Below are positions 39,201 through 52,201 of a stretch of DNA of 64,000 nucleotides, piece by piece (the first letter of the stretch is position 1; each line of letters starts with the position of its first letter). The position numbers and the translations under genes are program-made. Origin of the DNA: Anoplopoma fimbria (Eukaryota > Chordata > Actinopteri > Perciformes > Anoplopomatidae); NCBI RefSeq assembly GCF_027596085.1, contig NC_072456.1, forward strand, positions 12,972,744 to 13,036,743, written 5' to 3'. The notes beneath the pieces were generated by a model, which had not been told where the DNA came from, did no database searches, and saw only the letters and a list, made by a program, of their open reading frames with translations.

Positions 39201-42200
39201 AAGAAGTAGTAAAGAAACTGTATAAGGAAAAATGGGGAGCTGGTAAACAAGGTGAGGTGTCTATGACGGGAGGCAGAAATACGGGAAGAGGAAATGGGAT
39301 GGATGGCATGGTAGTGGAAGGAGGGGCGAGACAAAAGGGCTCAAGGGCAGGTTAGGCAGCGGGAGTTGAGAGGAGCTACTCATTATGACTCCTCCTCATG
39401 CCCCCAGGCCTTGACCACAACCTCAAAGCCCCAGGCCAAACCCAGAGACCAGGGAGACCACGGAAGACAGCTGTGAGTCAGGGTACAAACACAGGCCGAG
39501 GAGGGGAGAGGAGGGGGACAAAGATGTCGCCGCACCCAAACGTGGCAGTGTGAAAGAAAGTGAAAATGAAAAGAATATGAATTTTGCTTTTTTTTTTGTC
39601 TGTGATCCGAAGAATTAAGCGGTATTCATCTATACCAAGACCAATCCGATAGATTTTCCTACATAATACAGCTGCACAGTGCATTTATGACGATACATGT
39701 AATAACAATTAGCTGTCAAACGCATTATGTTAACTATCACAATCTTTCCTTTAAAAGTCTCCTATGGTGTGATGTATAGTGCCCCATCATTTGTATTATA
39801 TCCTCCATGGAGAGAGGAACTGTTTTGTGGAACTACTGAAAATATGGAAGATTTGGACATCATCAACAGCAGCAAAACAAGATGCTCTCATGCTCCAATG
39901 GCCCATCAAAAAAAAACATTTTTTTTTAAACTCCGTATGGCTCGTTTCTCGTCTCCTGTGGACGTACAATGACCACGTGAATATCAATAATTTAAACTGT
40001 TAGCAGTTCAGTAGCTTCCAACACTGTGCCTTACAGTTTGGGTTTTTTTCTGTCTTTTAACGGAGCGCACAGAGGCGATGATAACAGCTGGTATACCCCG
40101 GGCGCAATGGGTAAAAGATAAAGAATTCGTCTTTACAAAACAGATACTGATCAATTAAGTAACGCATCAGCTGGCCCTAGTCCTAGATCAACATGCTACA
40201 TCACCAGAAAAGAACAAAGATAAGTGAGAGAATAGATAAAGAGACAGTGAAAGGTCCCTGGCTTATCACACAGAAAAGGAGGGTAAAAGAGACAACATGC
40301 ATACAAATTTGCTCTTCTCTGCAGCAAATCCCGTGTGAAACATTAAGACTCATTTGTGACGAGGTTGGAGCAAACGCCCATAGCACAGTCGGCAAGCAAC
40401 ACAAAAACCTTCCTCCCTCATTCTGTTCATCAGAGCAAATTCATTCTGCTTTTGTCTCATCTCGTGACAAATGCATCCTGTCACTGTCACTGATGTGGTG
40501 TTTACAGTGGCATATAGCATCTTGTAATTATTCTGTGAAAGTGAATTTGTATCCTGAGGGATTTGTGTTTTTTTGCGTGTGGATAATCAGAAGAGAAAGA
40601 GAGGGGACGATAGGGGAGTGATCTCCAATAAAAGAGGAGGATGCTGCTCGAGAGCCATATTTCCAGCACAGTTCACAATATGCCAACATTTATTTTGTGG
40701 CTTTGTTTAGATGGCACCAAACAGCAGCTTATTCCTCAACATGCAGTAGCCCGGAGAGACAGTTCATATATAGTAGGTATTGGATATCTATAGTATGATG
40801 CATGAGCAGTCGGCTCCCCAAATAGCCTGACTAAAAGTGATCTTAACGTAGACTGCCACTGGCTATAAAGGTTGGTAAAATACTGACCCCCTCAAATAGA
40901 AAGGCCCACTCAATTACCAAAAGGTGCAAAATGAGATAAAGATCAGTGTAACAAATAACTATAACAGCCGCATTACACAGCTATTTCAGTTAAGTCAGTA
41001 CCTCTAAATAATTCAAAAAGCTGACGGCATGCTATTTCTGTCAATACATCAAAATTATTACAATTTGAAACCTCTCCTGTAAGCAGAGTATTTAAGTTAT
41101 TTAATCTTTTTTCTTGCTTAGACGCTCTTCTGCATAATGGCAAAATGCCCTTTATGGTATTGCTTTAATTAATATATTAATTTAATAGATTTATCTTATC
41201 ATTACATTTAGAGAATAATTCAGACCACAGTTGTAAAAAGAGAAATAAATAAATCATGAATAAAACCTATTTTTCCAACACCCTTTGTAGTCTAAAAAAA
41301 GCACTGATTTTGTGCGGTCTTGGCATAAGCTGACCAAGGGGCACTGCAAGCGTTTCATAGACTTTAAACAGGGTCCTAGGTCAGTAATTTTTGAGTTTGC
41401 ATATCTTTGTTGTCTGTTTCCCCCTGAGCACTACGGAGCCCATTGAGAAAAGGCATCAATTCCACAGAGAAATTGAGAACTTTCACGTGACACAGGGAGC
41501 CGCGAGGCATCCTCCAAGGAGATGTGAATGCTTGAAACATCAGTGACCTTTCATGAGATAGAAGGGAGATGGATATGAAAAATATTGACTGGCTGTTTGA
41601 GGGGAGTGTAAGGAGCTGCTTAGACAGCCCACTCTCATTGCCAAAGACCTTACTCTAAACGCTAACCAAACTGAGCCTGGTTAGGAAAGACTCAAATCTA
41701 AATTCTTCTGGGAAAGCATCAAGCTTGTATTTTCTTGCTTTTTTATTATTTCATAATACAACAACTAATCACTAAGAAAGTACACAAGACGGGCCTATAT
41801 CCTAAACAGTGAGCTGCTACCTTTGCCAGCATCATTTCTGTACAAACGCTTGGCCAAGGTCTTTGACATCATGCAAAAGACAGTGTTTAATGTAGCTCAA
41901 AAAATGGCCTTAGGAAGCATCTTCCATCAAATATGCTTTGCTAAAAAAAAAAAAAAAAAAGAAAAACATAGCTAACATTTTTTGTTCTTTATGAAACCCA
42001 AAGGCTAGATGACTGTTAAAGTGGTCAGATGACAAATGTCTCATCTGATCTTTAATCCAGCGGAGGGGCCAGCTCCGGGGCTAAAACAGGAAACTCTCAC
42101 TGGATGGAGCAATGTAGTAAATTCCACTGTGCTAAATCACTGCTTTGGGTGAAGCAGATTTCTCCACACCAATGAATAAGGTCTCAATCTGAATGTCCTA

Positions 42201-43306
42201 GTAGAAGAAACGAAAGTCTAGCTTCTTAAAAATGGCACATACAATATGCATGGCCTAAGCACCCAAAATATGTATTCATGTGAACCCGAGTAAATATACA
42301 GTAACTCGAGTCCTTCTTAGAAAGCCAACTTCATTCTCATGTAAAAAAAAATGGCACATCATTAGTGCCTCTTCCAATAATCCAGTAAAATAGCAAGTGA
42401 AGGAAAAAGTATTTTTGATGAAAAAGTTCCCCTTCAATGTCCTCTTTCAGATTCAATCAGTCTAAGCATTACTGATCATCGCTGCGGTCCTCATTTTCTA
42501 TTCTTATCACCGCTATTAAATCTAAACAATAGAACAAGGAAAAATAATTAATAGTAATCAGCTGAAATTCAAAGCGGGATATACTGGCAGAGGTCCCTCA
42601 TCACCGAGTCTGATGCAAACATTTGGCAGCCATTTGCTGATCATCCGGTTCATGACACATTCCTTGATAGTCAACTTCACAGAGCCAGCCGGTGTTCATC
42701 TCTCCATCACCTGACGACGCTGGCAGACTAAAGCCTGTTGTCTTTGACGATGATCGAATGTGAAAACAGAGAAGTGAGTAATAATTGGGTCAACAAGGTA
42801 TGTCAGTTCCCACTAACTCTTGTCTGAATCATCTCTCTACAGCGTAGCCAAATGTGATAGTATGAACGCCTGAAATATTTGGCTGTGATAGGCAGTGACA
42901 ACAACAAGGCATGACATACTGTTCTCAACATGTGTGACCCCCAAAACGGTCAGGCCTAGGAAAGGTGAGGTTTATTTCACTTGTTGTTTGTTGTGCCACT
43001 GGCTTGTATTTCCTTCTTATTATTATCATTATTAATTTTAAAATCTTATTTATAAAATGAATAGTACTTGTATAGATGAGCCACTCAGGTCCAAAGGTTT
43101 TGCAATAACCATTCCGACTTCAAAATTCTCAACGATTTTCTTCACAAAAAAAAAATACTTTTTGATTTATTTTTCATTCAAATAAACCATATCTTTACAA
43201 CAACCAGTAGTTGTCTTCCAAAGAAACACAGTCTTTCCAGCACTTCAGTTTTTTTCCAGGCAGCGATGGGTAAGAAGAATACAATACCCTTAAACATTTG
43301 CTGAAA

Positions 43307-43560
43307 ATGGGTGTGCTTTCACACCTTACCCGTTATGTTCGCTTAAAACGTACTACGGCCCATTTGCCAAGTTGTTACAGTTTGTTGGAGCTGGTGTGAA
43401 AGCACGCAATGGAATCCTGGTGCGGATCAAACAACCGAACCGCTTGAAAATGTGTGTGTCTTGGTCTGCTTCCAAGAGGACTGTGGTGAGATTTGTTTGT
43501 GATGCGAGAGGAAACAAACCAACCGCAGGATTTTAAGCAAACATAAGTGATTGTAGCATG
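43307..43560. mobile_element. Probable non-autonomous DNA-transposon fragment, unclassified
   Basis: Contains a perfect 13-bp inverted repeat, GTGCTTTCACACC at 43313-43325 and its complement at 43393-43405. It is followed by GGTGCGGATCAAACAACCGAAC, a type of sequence I recognise from interspersed fish repeats. Ends and target duplication could not be fixed. Lies in NEK7 intron 1. Confidence 0.45.
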
Positions 43561-44893
43561 ATTCAAAAGCTCAACTACTAATAAATCCATCCAGGATGCG
43601 ATCATATAATTGATCAGTATAAGGCCAATGGATCAAACATAGGCCTCGCCCCTAATCCCTCATCAATCTACCAGCCTCTAAACTTCCAGCAGGTCTGCTT
43701 GAAGATTAAAGTTGTCGCCCCAAACTTGTTCACTTGAATACCACCAACCTGCATATTTTAAAAAGGAAGTAGAAAGTCACTCTATGTGTTAGTAAAGCAC
43801 ATTACAACTAGTCAACCAACAAGCAACCAAATCAAGGTCAGAGTCACTTACTTCCCTTTCATCATCACGTGATACTGGCATGCAGCGGTTTAACCGACAA
43901 CCAATTAAAAAGTTTATGGCTATAAGTGGCCGCCAAATCTTCCAATTGATATAGTAAATAAAGGTTCATAAATCAAAAACTTTGACTAGAACTGTACAAA
44001 AAAAAAAAACTGCTTGGGAAAATGCGTTTGTTTATAAGTTACGTTCGTAGGATGCAGATGTATGGTTCACGTTACAATGTGAAAAAGGTTGTCCACTGAA
44101 TAAGCTTGTTGACTAAAACTGTCACTTTCTCTGAATGATCAAGTAGATGAGCAGCAATTGAGGTCAACTAACTTATGGGCCTGTATGTGTATACTGGCAC
44201 AGCCCGGTGTCATCTGCTGAACTCATTTGCATGGTGGTGTGTTACTCTGTTTATCTTTTGTTTCAATAAATTCAGACTCATCAGTTATCTGTTGTAAAGT
44301 AAACTTGTGGCACCGCATGGATATTTATTACTTTAGAGTACCTCACTTCAATAGAAGAGAATCATAAACAACACATCATTTACAAAACACACATAACCCA
44401 GCAGGAGTGAAACAACACAGAGTCAATACAGACACCTTCTGCACAGTCACAGACATGTGGTCTCACCTTTAATTATAAAAACCTATAATTACATAAGAAA
44501 AGCCTTATAAGGAAGTGTACGTGTGCTGTAACAACACTTTAGCATGGCATCAGTAGGTGGCTACTTCACATGTTTCCACCAGAGACTTAAATACACGGCT
44601 CCAAAGCTTAAGTGAAGAGAAGGTACCTGTAACACCTGTCATAATGACGTCACCATGTCGTTGTCTTGAAAGTTAGCAGCGCGGCATGCTAAGTCGGCTA
44701 ACGAGCTAAGCTAGCTAGCAAACTTCGTAGAAACTTTTACAAAGTGACTGTCAAGACTGCGATGGCACTAGAAACAGTGTCAACTGCGTGAGCTGTGAGA
44801 GACGGACAGTCCCGAGTTAAACAAAGATAAAGTGGTCCGGGGTTAGTACAGATTCACGAGTTCACGCTCAGCTAACGGGGTCTCGGCTCTTAC

Positions 44894-44985
44894 CAGGAAG
44901 TGGGACTCTGTCGCTAAGCTAGTCCTCCTTCACGGTGCAAGTTTCTCCTGATGGTTATGGCGGTTGTCTTTGTTTTTGACTCTCC
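44894..44985 (-). other. nek7: NEK7 non-coding first exon (5' UTR), 5' end approximate
   Basis: A strong donor CCTG|GTAAGAG (intron begins at 44893) follows a stretch without ATG on the minus strand. Spliced to the acceptor at 25378 it gives a 5' UTR with no upstream ATG ahead of the NEK7 start. The donor sequence is seen directly; the exon's role and its upstream limit are inferred. A YY1-type ATGGCGG site at 44957-44963 (plus strand) suggests the transcription start is near 44.97-44.99 kb. Confidence 0.55.
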
Positions 44986-45170
44986 CTTTTTCTCTCCAAG
45001 GTCGCTCCTAAAAGTGGATTTAAGGAGGAGGAGGAGGGGGGGGAGGGTGAACTGTCTTCTGCGTGGCACCGTTTCCTGACTGCTGAAAAAAAGTTTCTTC
45101 TATTGGAGAGAGAGAGAGAGAGGGGGGAGAGAGGGAGGGAGAGACTGCGCTGTAGAGCCGGTCGGGGTGT
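44940..45170 (-). promoter_or_regulatory. nek7: Likely NEK7 core promoter region
   Basis: On the minus strand this has a CCAAT box at 45102-45106, C-rich and CT-rich tracts, a YY1-type CCGCCAT near 44957-44963, and no convincing TATA box. It sits directly upstream of the inferred first exon in a more CpG-containing stretch (about 44.64-45.4 kb). These features fit a TATA-less housekeeping promoter. The assignment is inferred. Confidence 0.45.
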
Positions 45171-45652
45171 GTAGCGTTAACTTACGTGTTTTTGGGACAG
45201 TGTCTGCACTAGGCCCCTCTCAACACCACACTCCTGACCCGTGTGTGCCAGTAATGTAAACAACCCAGCATTCCCGGAGCGCAGGGGGGAGGGGCCAATG
45301 TCAAAGAGTGGAGGGAGGCCGTCAAATACCGCGAGATCCAGCAGGAGAAACTCAAAGCAGCCCTGCACCGCCGCTCCTTGTTTTCTCATTAAACGCGTGT
45401 GTGGAAAGTTTCCGTGATAGGATGTGATAGTGAGGGAGAAAGTTCATTCTCAACTTTAGCCTGCTAGGTCTATGCAAGAGCTTTCAGCTGAATCTCATAC
45501 TTTAACACAGAGGCCCTTTAGTTTACAGCACAGGGCCACAGGATAAAGTCATTAATGCAGGACCAATCTGAGGTTATTAGTGTGGCAAATTCGCGTGGGG
45601 CAGTTGCCAGTAGGGTAATAATTAATGTGCATGCATCAATTTAATTTTGACA

Positions 45653-45883
45653 TACAGTACCAGTCAAACGTTTGGACACACCTTCTCATTCAACTACTTT
45701 GAAGAGTCTAAGATATAAAACATATTCTGGTTTGTTGAGCATTTGTTTGTTTACCACATAATTCCATATGTGTTCCTTCATAGTTTGGATGTCTTCAATA
45801 TTAATCTACAATGTAGAAAAAAATAAAAATAAAGAAAAAGCATTGAATGAGAAGGTGTGTCCAAACTTTTGACTGGTACTGTA
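45653..45883. mobile_element. Tc1/mariner-type non-autonomous element (MITE), 231 bp
   Basis: Terminal inverted repeats of 41 bp start TACAGTACCAGTCAAA and differ at one base (C against A at position 17). The ends fit a TA target-site duplication. The interior is short and AT-rich with no transposase. TIRs with GTTTGGACACACCTTCTCATTCAA are characteristic of abundant Tc1-type repeats in fish genomes. Confidence 0.9.
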
Positions 45884-48768
45884 GATTAAGCCAATTTTAA
45901 CTACTTTCTATACTTAATAGTAAAAGTCAATTCTTAAGCTTGCAATTTGGCAAAAATAAATAGAAAATCAAGGTCAACTTTCTATCTTTTTCCTGAGCTT
46001 TGACTTGGATCTCACCATCTTCATCAGTAAATGGAGTTTGCTCCAATGTCACTGAAATAACATCCAAACAAATTCAAACTACTTTATGTTATATAAGGTA
46101 GTTTAATTTATTAAACAGCATTATATATTATAAACTGACCACATGTTTTGTTTGTAAAATCTTGATCTTCAAACTAACTAGTAACTACAGCTGTCAGATA
46201 AATGTAGTGGAGTAAAAAGTACAACATTTCCCTCTTGAATATAGTTGAGTAGAGGGGCATGTAATGTAAATTAGTACCATATCTCCAATTACATATACTG
46301 TAGGCCTTTCTTTATAACTTTCAACCACTTAGGTTGACAAATTCTTAAGTCGAAAGAAACTAAGAGACTGGTTACTCTGACTTCGTTTGAACACTATGAA
46401 TTGTTGAGTTTGTGTAAGTATGTGACTGATTGTGTATGCATGCAAGAGAGAGACAGAGGAAGCCAATGCTAACTAGATTCTCCTGAAAACACACTGTTAT
46501 AAGCACACACTTTGACAGTCTTGCTTGCTATCATTATACACATGCATACCCACACATCCCATGACACAAACGCAGGGGTGCGCTTGGGAATATCATGAGA
46601 AATTATTGACAAAAATGGTAGTGCAGATTGACTCGCATGGACAGCGAGAGCATCTGGAATTGATCAGCTTACTTTGCTTTGATAAAAGTTTCATCGCTGA
46701 TTTCCGACTGACAATTCAAACACCGCTGATACACAGGAAACACATCTGTCTTCTTCCCATCCCCATTGTTAATAATCAACAAGTTAGGTGGGGTTGTGTT
46801 TTTTTCTGCTACGCTTCAATAGCCTTTTTTGTTAACCTCACTGCAAATATGGAAAAGGGAGAGATGCCTGGAGTGTAGGATTTTTCCCCCTTTTTCTTCA
46901 ACAACAGTTGAAGATTAAAAGAAACGTCTCACAGAAATCTGTCAATTCTGTATGTGAATAATGCTGTGTGGAATTTAATGGCATGAGTTATATTGGGTTT
47001 CCTCTACACCCACATTTTCTTTCAATAAGATCAATGGCGCTCAGTGACAGATAGGGACGGTCTTTTGTATCTTCAAATTTCAGGTTTCTGAGGGAATAAT
47101 TAGATGGATGGATGAAAAGTAATGCATCAGTCTGCGAGGGGAGCTGCACCCAGAGATCCTCTAGTTCAACACGCATGCCTCCACGTCTGTTTGGTAGAAA
47201 AACTGTTTAATAATCGTGTTGAATTTCCATTGTTCTAAAAGTGGCTCTCTGCACTGATCTGGTGCTTTAAACCAATATAAAACTTTTTGTGTTCTTTTTG
47301 CTGATATTGTTTATTTTACAGAGAGGATTTCCCTTTGGTTCAGGGATATTTTTTTTTTAGCATGAAGAGAATATTGTCATCAATTTCACTCTTTTCCGCT
47401 TTAAACTTTCTGATATCGCTTGCAGGTAACCGGAATGGAGAAGGTTCTCCCTCCAGGGGAAATGAAGAAGGTTGAATCGCTGGTTTCATAGAAACGCTTT
47501 ATAGACATTTTACTGTAAACGTGACATTTAACTCTGATCTGTTAGAATAAATTCTTGCTCATATCTTGGGCATTTTTTTGGGAACAAAACTGCCTATAAA
47601 TGTAATCTGATGACAATTGAGTTTAGTTTCTGAGAATTTGGTACTAATGTGTTTTGCTTATGAATATGAAAGCCATTAGAGAGCATCTAGAGGGACCTAT
47701 GGCCAAAATCAATCTTTGATAATGCAGAAAAACAAAGATTTATATCCGATCATTTGAAAAACAGAGTATTCCAATGATTAAAACCATTAAGTAGCTATAT
47801 TGTGAATAAGACTAAGTCGTTTTCTTTCAACAAATATGCACCAGTTCTGTTTTCTTCAGCATATACATTTCAGTGCAATTCTACCTGAGTTTTTTCATTG
47901 CTTAATATGCAGAAATTTAGCTTGAAACACATTTTAAACATTTAAAAAGAAAAGAAATGTTGATGTTTTCACACATGTCTTTTTTATTTCCCCCCTGTGT
48001 TGTTGATCTGGCTCAGGGGTTAGGTATGACTGCAATGTGGTAGAGACAGAAGCTGCAGTCAAAGCTCCTGTGATCCGGTGCAGACTTCATAGAGACCAGC
48101 AGATGGAGGGGAGAGAAGCTGTGTGCATCCTGAAGGTTTAGCAAGAACTGAGAGGTTACACTCCACCAGTACAAAGATGACCTGTCACACACTGAAGCGT
48201 GCCGTAGCAACGTAGATGAGCTTCCTGTTTATGTACCTCACAGAGCGCAGCTATCAGAGGGAAAGAGAAAAGGGACCACAGATGGAAATATGTATGAAAT
48301 GCTGTCTCTCACTTCGTATACTCAGGCGAACTTGCAGGCAGCCTGCATGTGACGACTGCATTTCCATTTTAAACGCTAATTAATGTTGTTTTGTCTTCAA
48401 AGTGCAATTGCAACCGGTAGTTATCAGCCTTGATCACAGCATTTTCAAGGTTGTCTAGATGTGAGCCGTCACATAACAAATACCTGTAAATATAGAATAA
48501 CAGCACAACAAAGAAAGACAGGATTTATGGCGTGTGGAGAGCACCGCGCAAATGAGGCACAGGAGAGATAGTCTGATAGTGTGAAGGACAAAACTGGCAT
48601 ATTACTTCTGCCTAAAATCTGTTTTTCAATTGCTGTTTTTTGCATGTCTGTGTTGTGTTTTGGTATGTGTGTTGTGTGCATATGTTAGTGTGTTCCTTCT
48701 CTTGGCAAACGCCCAGCACTGAGGATTTCTCCACCTGCTCTGCTTCAACCAGCGGGGCAGGCCTCAGT

Positions 48769-48770
<2 letters not shown>

Positions 48771-48852
<82 letters not shown>

Positions 48853-49033
48853 CGCAGTTTAGCTGTGTCTCATTCACATCGTCACCCCTCTGACATCTGC
48901 CCATGTGCATTGGTGTTTGTGTGTGTCCCAGTGCCGGTGTGTGTTTGTGTTAGCAGAGCGGTTGGTGTGTGAGGTGAGGTTAAATAGGCGCCTAGCAATG
49001 AGAGCTGGGAACTGAGGTGGAACTGGCAGAATA

Positions 49034-49101
<68 letters not shown>

Positions 49102-49113
49102 ACACACACACAC
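48771..49113. repeat. Two (CA)n microsatellites, intergenic
   Basis: Arrays at 48771-48848 and 49037-49113, in the LHX9-NEK7 interval. Confidence 0.95.
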
Positions 49114-50331
49114 AGGCAGTGACGATAGAAACAACACTATCAGAGCAACATGTAAACTGCAGGTGTGGCCTATGCCTCAGTGATCATCCCGTACTTTGTC
49201 ATGACCCCTGTCGCTGTCACTGTGTGTGTATAATGTGTGGTGATGTGACCATGTATATGTGTATGTGTGTATGTGTGTGTGTGCAGACACACTTACCTTG
49301 AGTTGAGTGATCATTCAATAGGGAACTCCTTCTCCATATATATAGCTGCAAAAGGTGGTGTGAATTACACAACTCTTCCATGTTGAGATTAGCTTTAATA
49401 TCTACAAAATGTTGGGGACAGGATCTGGTCTTGAGATTTGCCCTGACATTTTTTAGCAAAGTGCTTGTTTTCTTATTTGACCTTTTTATGTAACACGTTT
49501 TTTTCCATTAAGAGCAGACCAAACAGACAGGCCTCTGTTTCAAATGTCATAAATTTGAGCAGCTTTTTAAAACCTGACCCCCGATAAACTGTGATGTGTC
49601 TGGGTCATGTTGAGCACCGTTTGAACCCCTTTGTAAGTTGTATTTACTTTGTCCTTGTTCATATGTTCAAATTACTAAAAAGTGTTTTTCAAACCATCTG
49701 TCTGTGAATGAAAGAAAAAATACCTGCTGAAATGCAAGGATGTATATGTTTAGTTTCTGCTCAGGTTTTACATTGGTGCTTGAGCTTGAATGGAGCATTT
49801 TAGATATTTTTCTCTTTTTTTTTTTTATTGTCGCTTATATAAGTCACACAAACTTTATGAACAAACTGCTTGTTTGATAGAAAACATACAGCACTGTCAG
49901 CATTGTTTTTCTTCCAGTCATAGTACACAAAGGCTGTCATTTAAAAGGGGGAGGAGATAGGAGAGGCGGGGGAGGAAGTCAGTTGGCAGCAGCCCTCCTT
50001 TCTTACCTGATGAGGTCTCTGCACAGACAGACAAAACGGTATTTATCTTTTTTACATTGAGATCAATACACATTAACGGTAACAGGTTGAAATGAGATTT
50101 GTCTCACTATATCAGCTGGATTTTGTGGTTTTACTGTAAATTAATAAACCAAAGATACATGTAGCGTGCCAATGTTTTAATGCAATATAGTCACAAAGGA
50201 ACATCATGGGGTTTTTTTTTCATTCAACTTATTCTTTCCAATATTTTTAAGAATATAAAAAGATAACTTGAATAGGGTTAATCAATGCTATTGGGAGGAT
50301 AATGGTCGGAGCAGGCATTGCTTATACACAA

Positions 50332-50333
<2 letters not shown>

Positions 50334-50362
<29 letters not shown>

Positions 50363-50505
50363 AACACACACACACACACAAATGTTACCAATAAGATGCA
50401 TTCCAGTCACCAACAGCCCCGCAGCAAACCCCTGAAATTCTTGTCAACACGGGGCCATGACGCTGTCCAGAATTTTTTATCTCACAGCTCCAAAACTGAG
50501 CAGTG

Positions 50506-50585
<80 letters not shown>
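50334..50585. repeat. (AC)n and (TG)n microsatellites, intergenic
   Basis: An AC array at 50334-50381 and a TG array of about 79 bp at 50507-50585. They are opposite in sense and could pair as a hairpin in one strand. Confidence 0.95.
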
Positions 50586-50588
<3 letters not shown>

Positions 50589-51546
50589 TGTTTGTGCTCC
50601 AGCCCCTGCTTCCTGTAGCTCTGTGGTGTCAACCCGCCCACCGTCCTCCCATCAGACCTGGGAAACACAGTCCTGCTGCCACAGCGTGCAGGCACCCCAG
50701 TGACTGAGGTTTCCTCTTGGACTGACTGAAGTGTTTGCTGTTTCCCACATTGTTGGAATTCAACACCAGCCTGTTTACTGGTCCCCATGTGGCTCCGCTC
50801 TTTCTCCCTCCTTTCTTTCTTTCTTTCTTTCTTTCTCTTTTTCCACTGCACACCTTTTTTTACATTAAATACCCAGCATTCATACTGATTAGACTGCCAA
50901 ACAAATAACTGAAGCAATCATTATTTAGCCAATTTCAGTTTCTATATTACATTGTCCCATCTTTTACATTTATTGATCAAACTGGCTCATTAGAATGTTG
51001 CTTAATTGTTTTTAGTCTTTATTACAAAAAACGTTTATGTGTGCAAATGTGTGACTCTGCTTTTAAATCTTTTTTTGTTTGAGTGGAAAAGAACTGAAGT
51101 GATTGTTTTATATTATATGAATAGGGAAAAAAAAGAAGACCAATTGTATCATAATATATAGGAGCATTTTTTCACTGTGAGGTACTATATGGGCATCAGG
51201 GACATCGTTTTCATATGCTTTATTTTGCAGCTGACAATGAATCATACAATGAATCAAAGGAAAGAATATACATCTCAAGGAAAATGTTAACAAGATGATG
51301 AGGCGCATGCAAAATGAGAAATCTCTTCTTTATCTGCTTTGTTTTTTCACTTCCTTCCCTCGGTACAGCCAGATGGCAAAGCTCCAGCTCTGCAGTCCTC
51401 TTCATACACTCATCATATTTGATGGGCATCCTGCTGCCGAGTTTCAAGGAGGCCATGTGTTTATGAAATGACACTTGTGACAAAAGAAAACTTCTATTTA
51501 GCAAGCTGATTCTTGGGCGGGGTGTATGGGGGCAGCAGCGTGTGTG

Positions 51547-51548
<2 letters not shown>

Positions 51549-51584
<36 letters not shown>

Positions 51585-51660
51585 AGAACAGACATTGTGG
51601 GAATATATGTGTATATATTGTGCTTATATAGGAGCAAGGCAGTGGGAGAAAGGTTGTGTG

Positions 51661-51731
<71 letters not shown>
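51549..51731. repeat. Two (TG)n microsatellites, intergenic
   Basis: Arrays at about 51549-51582 and 51664-51731, just downstream of the alternative LHX9 terminal exon. Confidence 0.95.
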
Positions 51732-51733
<2 letters not shown>

Positions 51734-52047
51734 CATACCAATAACATCCATACCGTCTCTGTTTCACACGTTGTCATATTGGATGCCTGCTGTCTTTTAA
51801 TCACATCCTGTGCCTTTCTGTCAGTTTTTTTTTTTACTATGTTACAATACAGTTTATCATCAGTTTTGTGCATTTACCATTCCAATACAGAAAGATTCTT
51901 TTTTTTTTTTTTTTTTTTTTATCACATCGATATCATGAATATCATACATTGTGAAGTCTCCTCCGTTGATGGATTCAAACATTCAGGACAAACTTTTGTT
52001 TAAAAAATCATCTACAGTTGCAACTAAAACAGGTTTTATGTTGGTTG

Positions 52048-52053
52048 TTTATT
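52048..52053 (-). other. Candidate polyadenylation signal for the alternative LHX9 transcript
   Basis: AATAAA on the minus strand about 92 nt after the alternative stop. Another AATAAA lies at 51219-51224. Which is used cannot be told from sequence alone. Confidence 0.35.
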
Positions 52054-52144
52054 TGTTCTCAGTATGCTATCATCTTATCCTAATATTGTCTTTGTCTTCA
52101 ATGGTGAGGAATTCCCATCAAAGTTTTCCCCTTCTGTTAATACT

Positions 52145-52201
52145 TTAGGGAATTTTCAAACGTCGGGATGTATGGCTGTAATGCCCCAAGATTTGTTCTC
52201 C
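52145..52201 (-). CDS. lhx9: LHX9 alternative terminal exon (LHX9-alpha-type C-terminus)
   Basis: On the minus strand an acceptor CATTTCTTTCAG is followed by GEQILGHYSHTSRRLKIP and TAA (52145-52147). This differs by one residue (His for Gln) from the tail I recall for the mammalian LHX9-alpha isoform. It joins exon 4 in phase 0 after KRVLQ, giving a 332-residue protein. That protein keeps both LIM domains and helices 1-2 but lacks homeodomain helix 3, so it should bind LIM cofactors but not DNA. It lies 2.35 kb downstream of the canonical exon. The isoform is established knowledge in mammals; its use here is inferred. Confidence 0.9.
   Translation of the reverse strand, partial: GEQILGHYSHTSRRLKIP

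Larger units (their letters stand above)
45420..52040. other. Intergenic region between LHX9 and NEK7
   Basis: No supported gene. Contains the Tc1-type MITE, four groups of CA/TG arrays, T-runs, and a lone 62-codon minus-strand ORF (46988-47176) that I could not assign. Confidence 0.7.

Noticed and set aside
46525..46878. 117-codon plus-strand ORF in the intergenic gap
   Set aside because: No family recognised, no promoter or splice evidence, and composition like surrounding AT-rich DNA.
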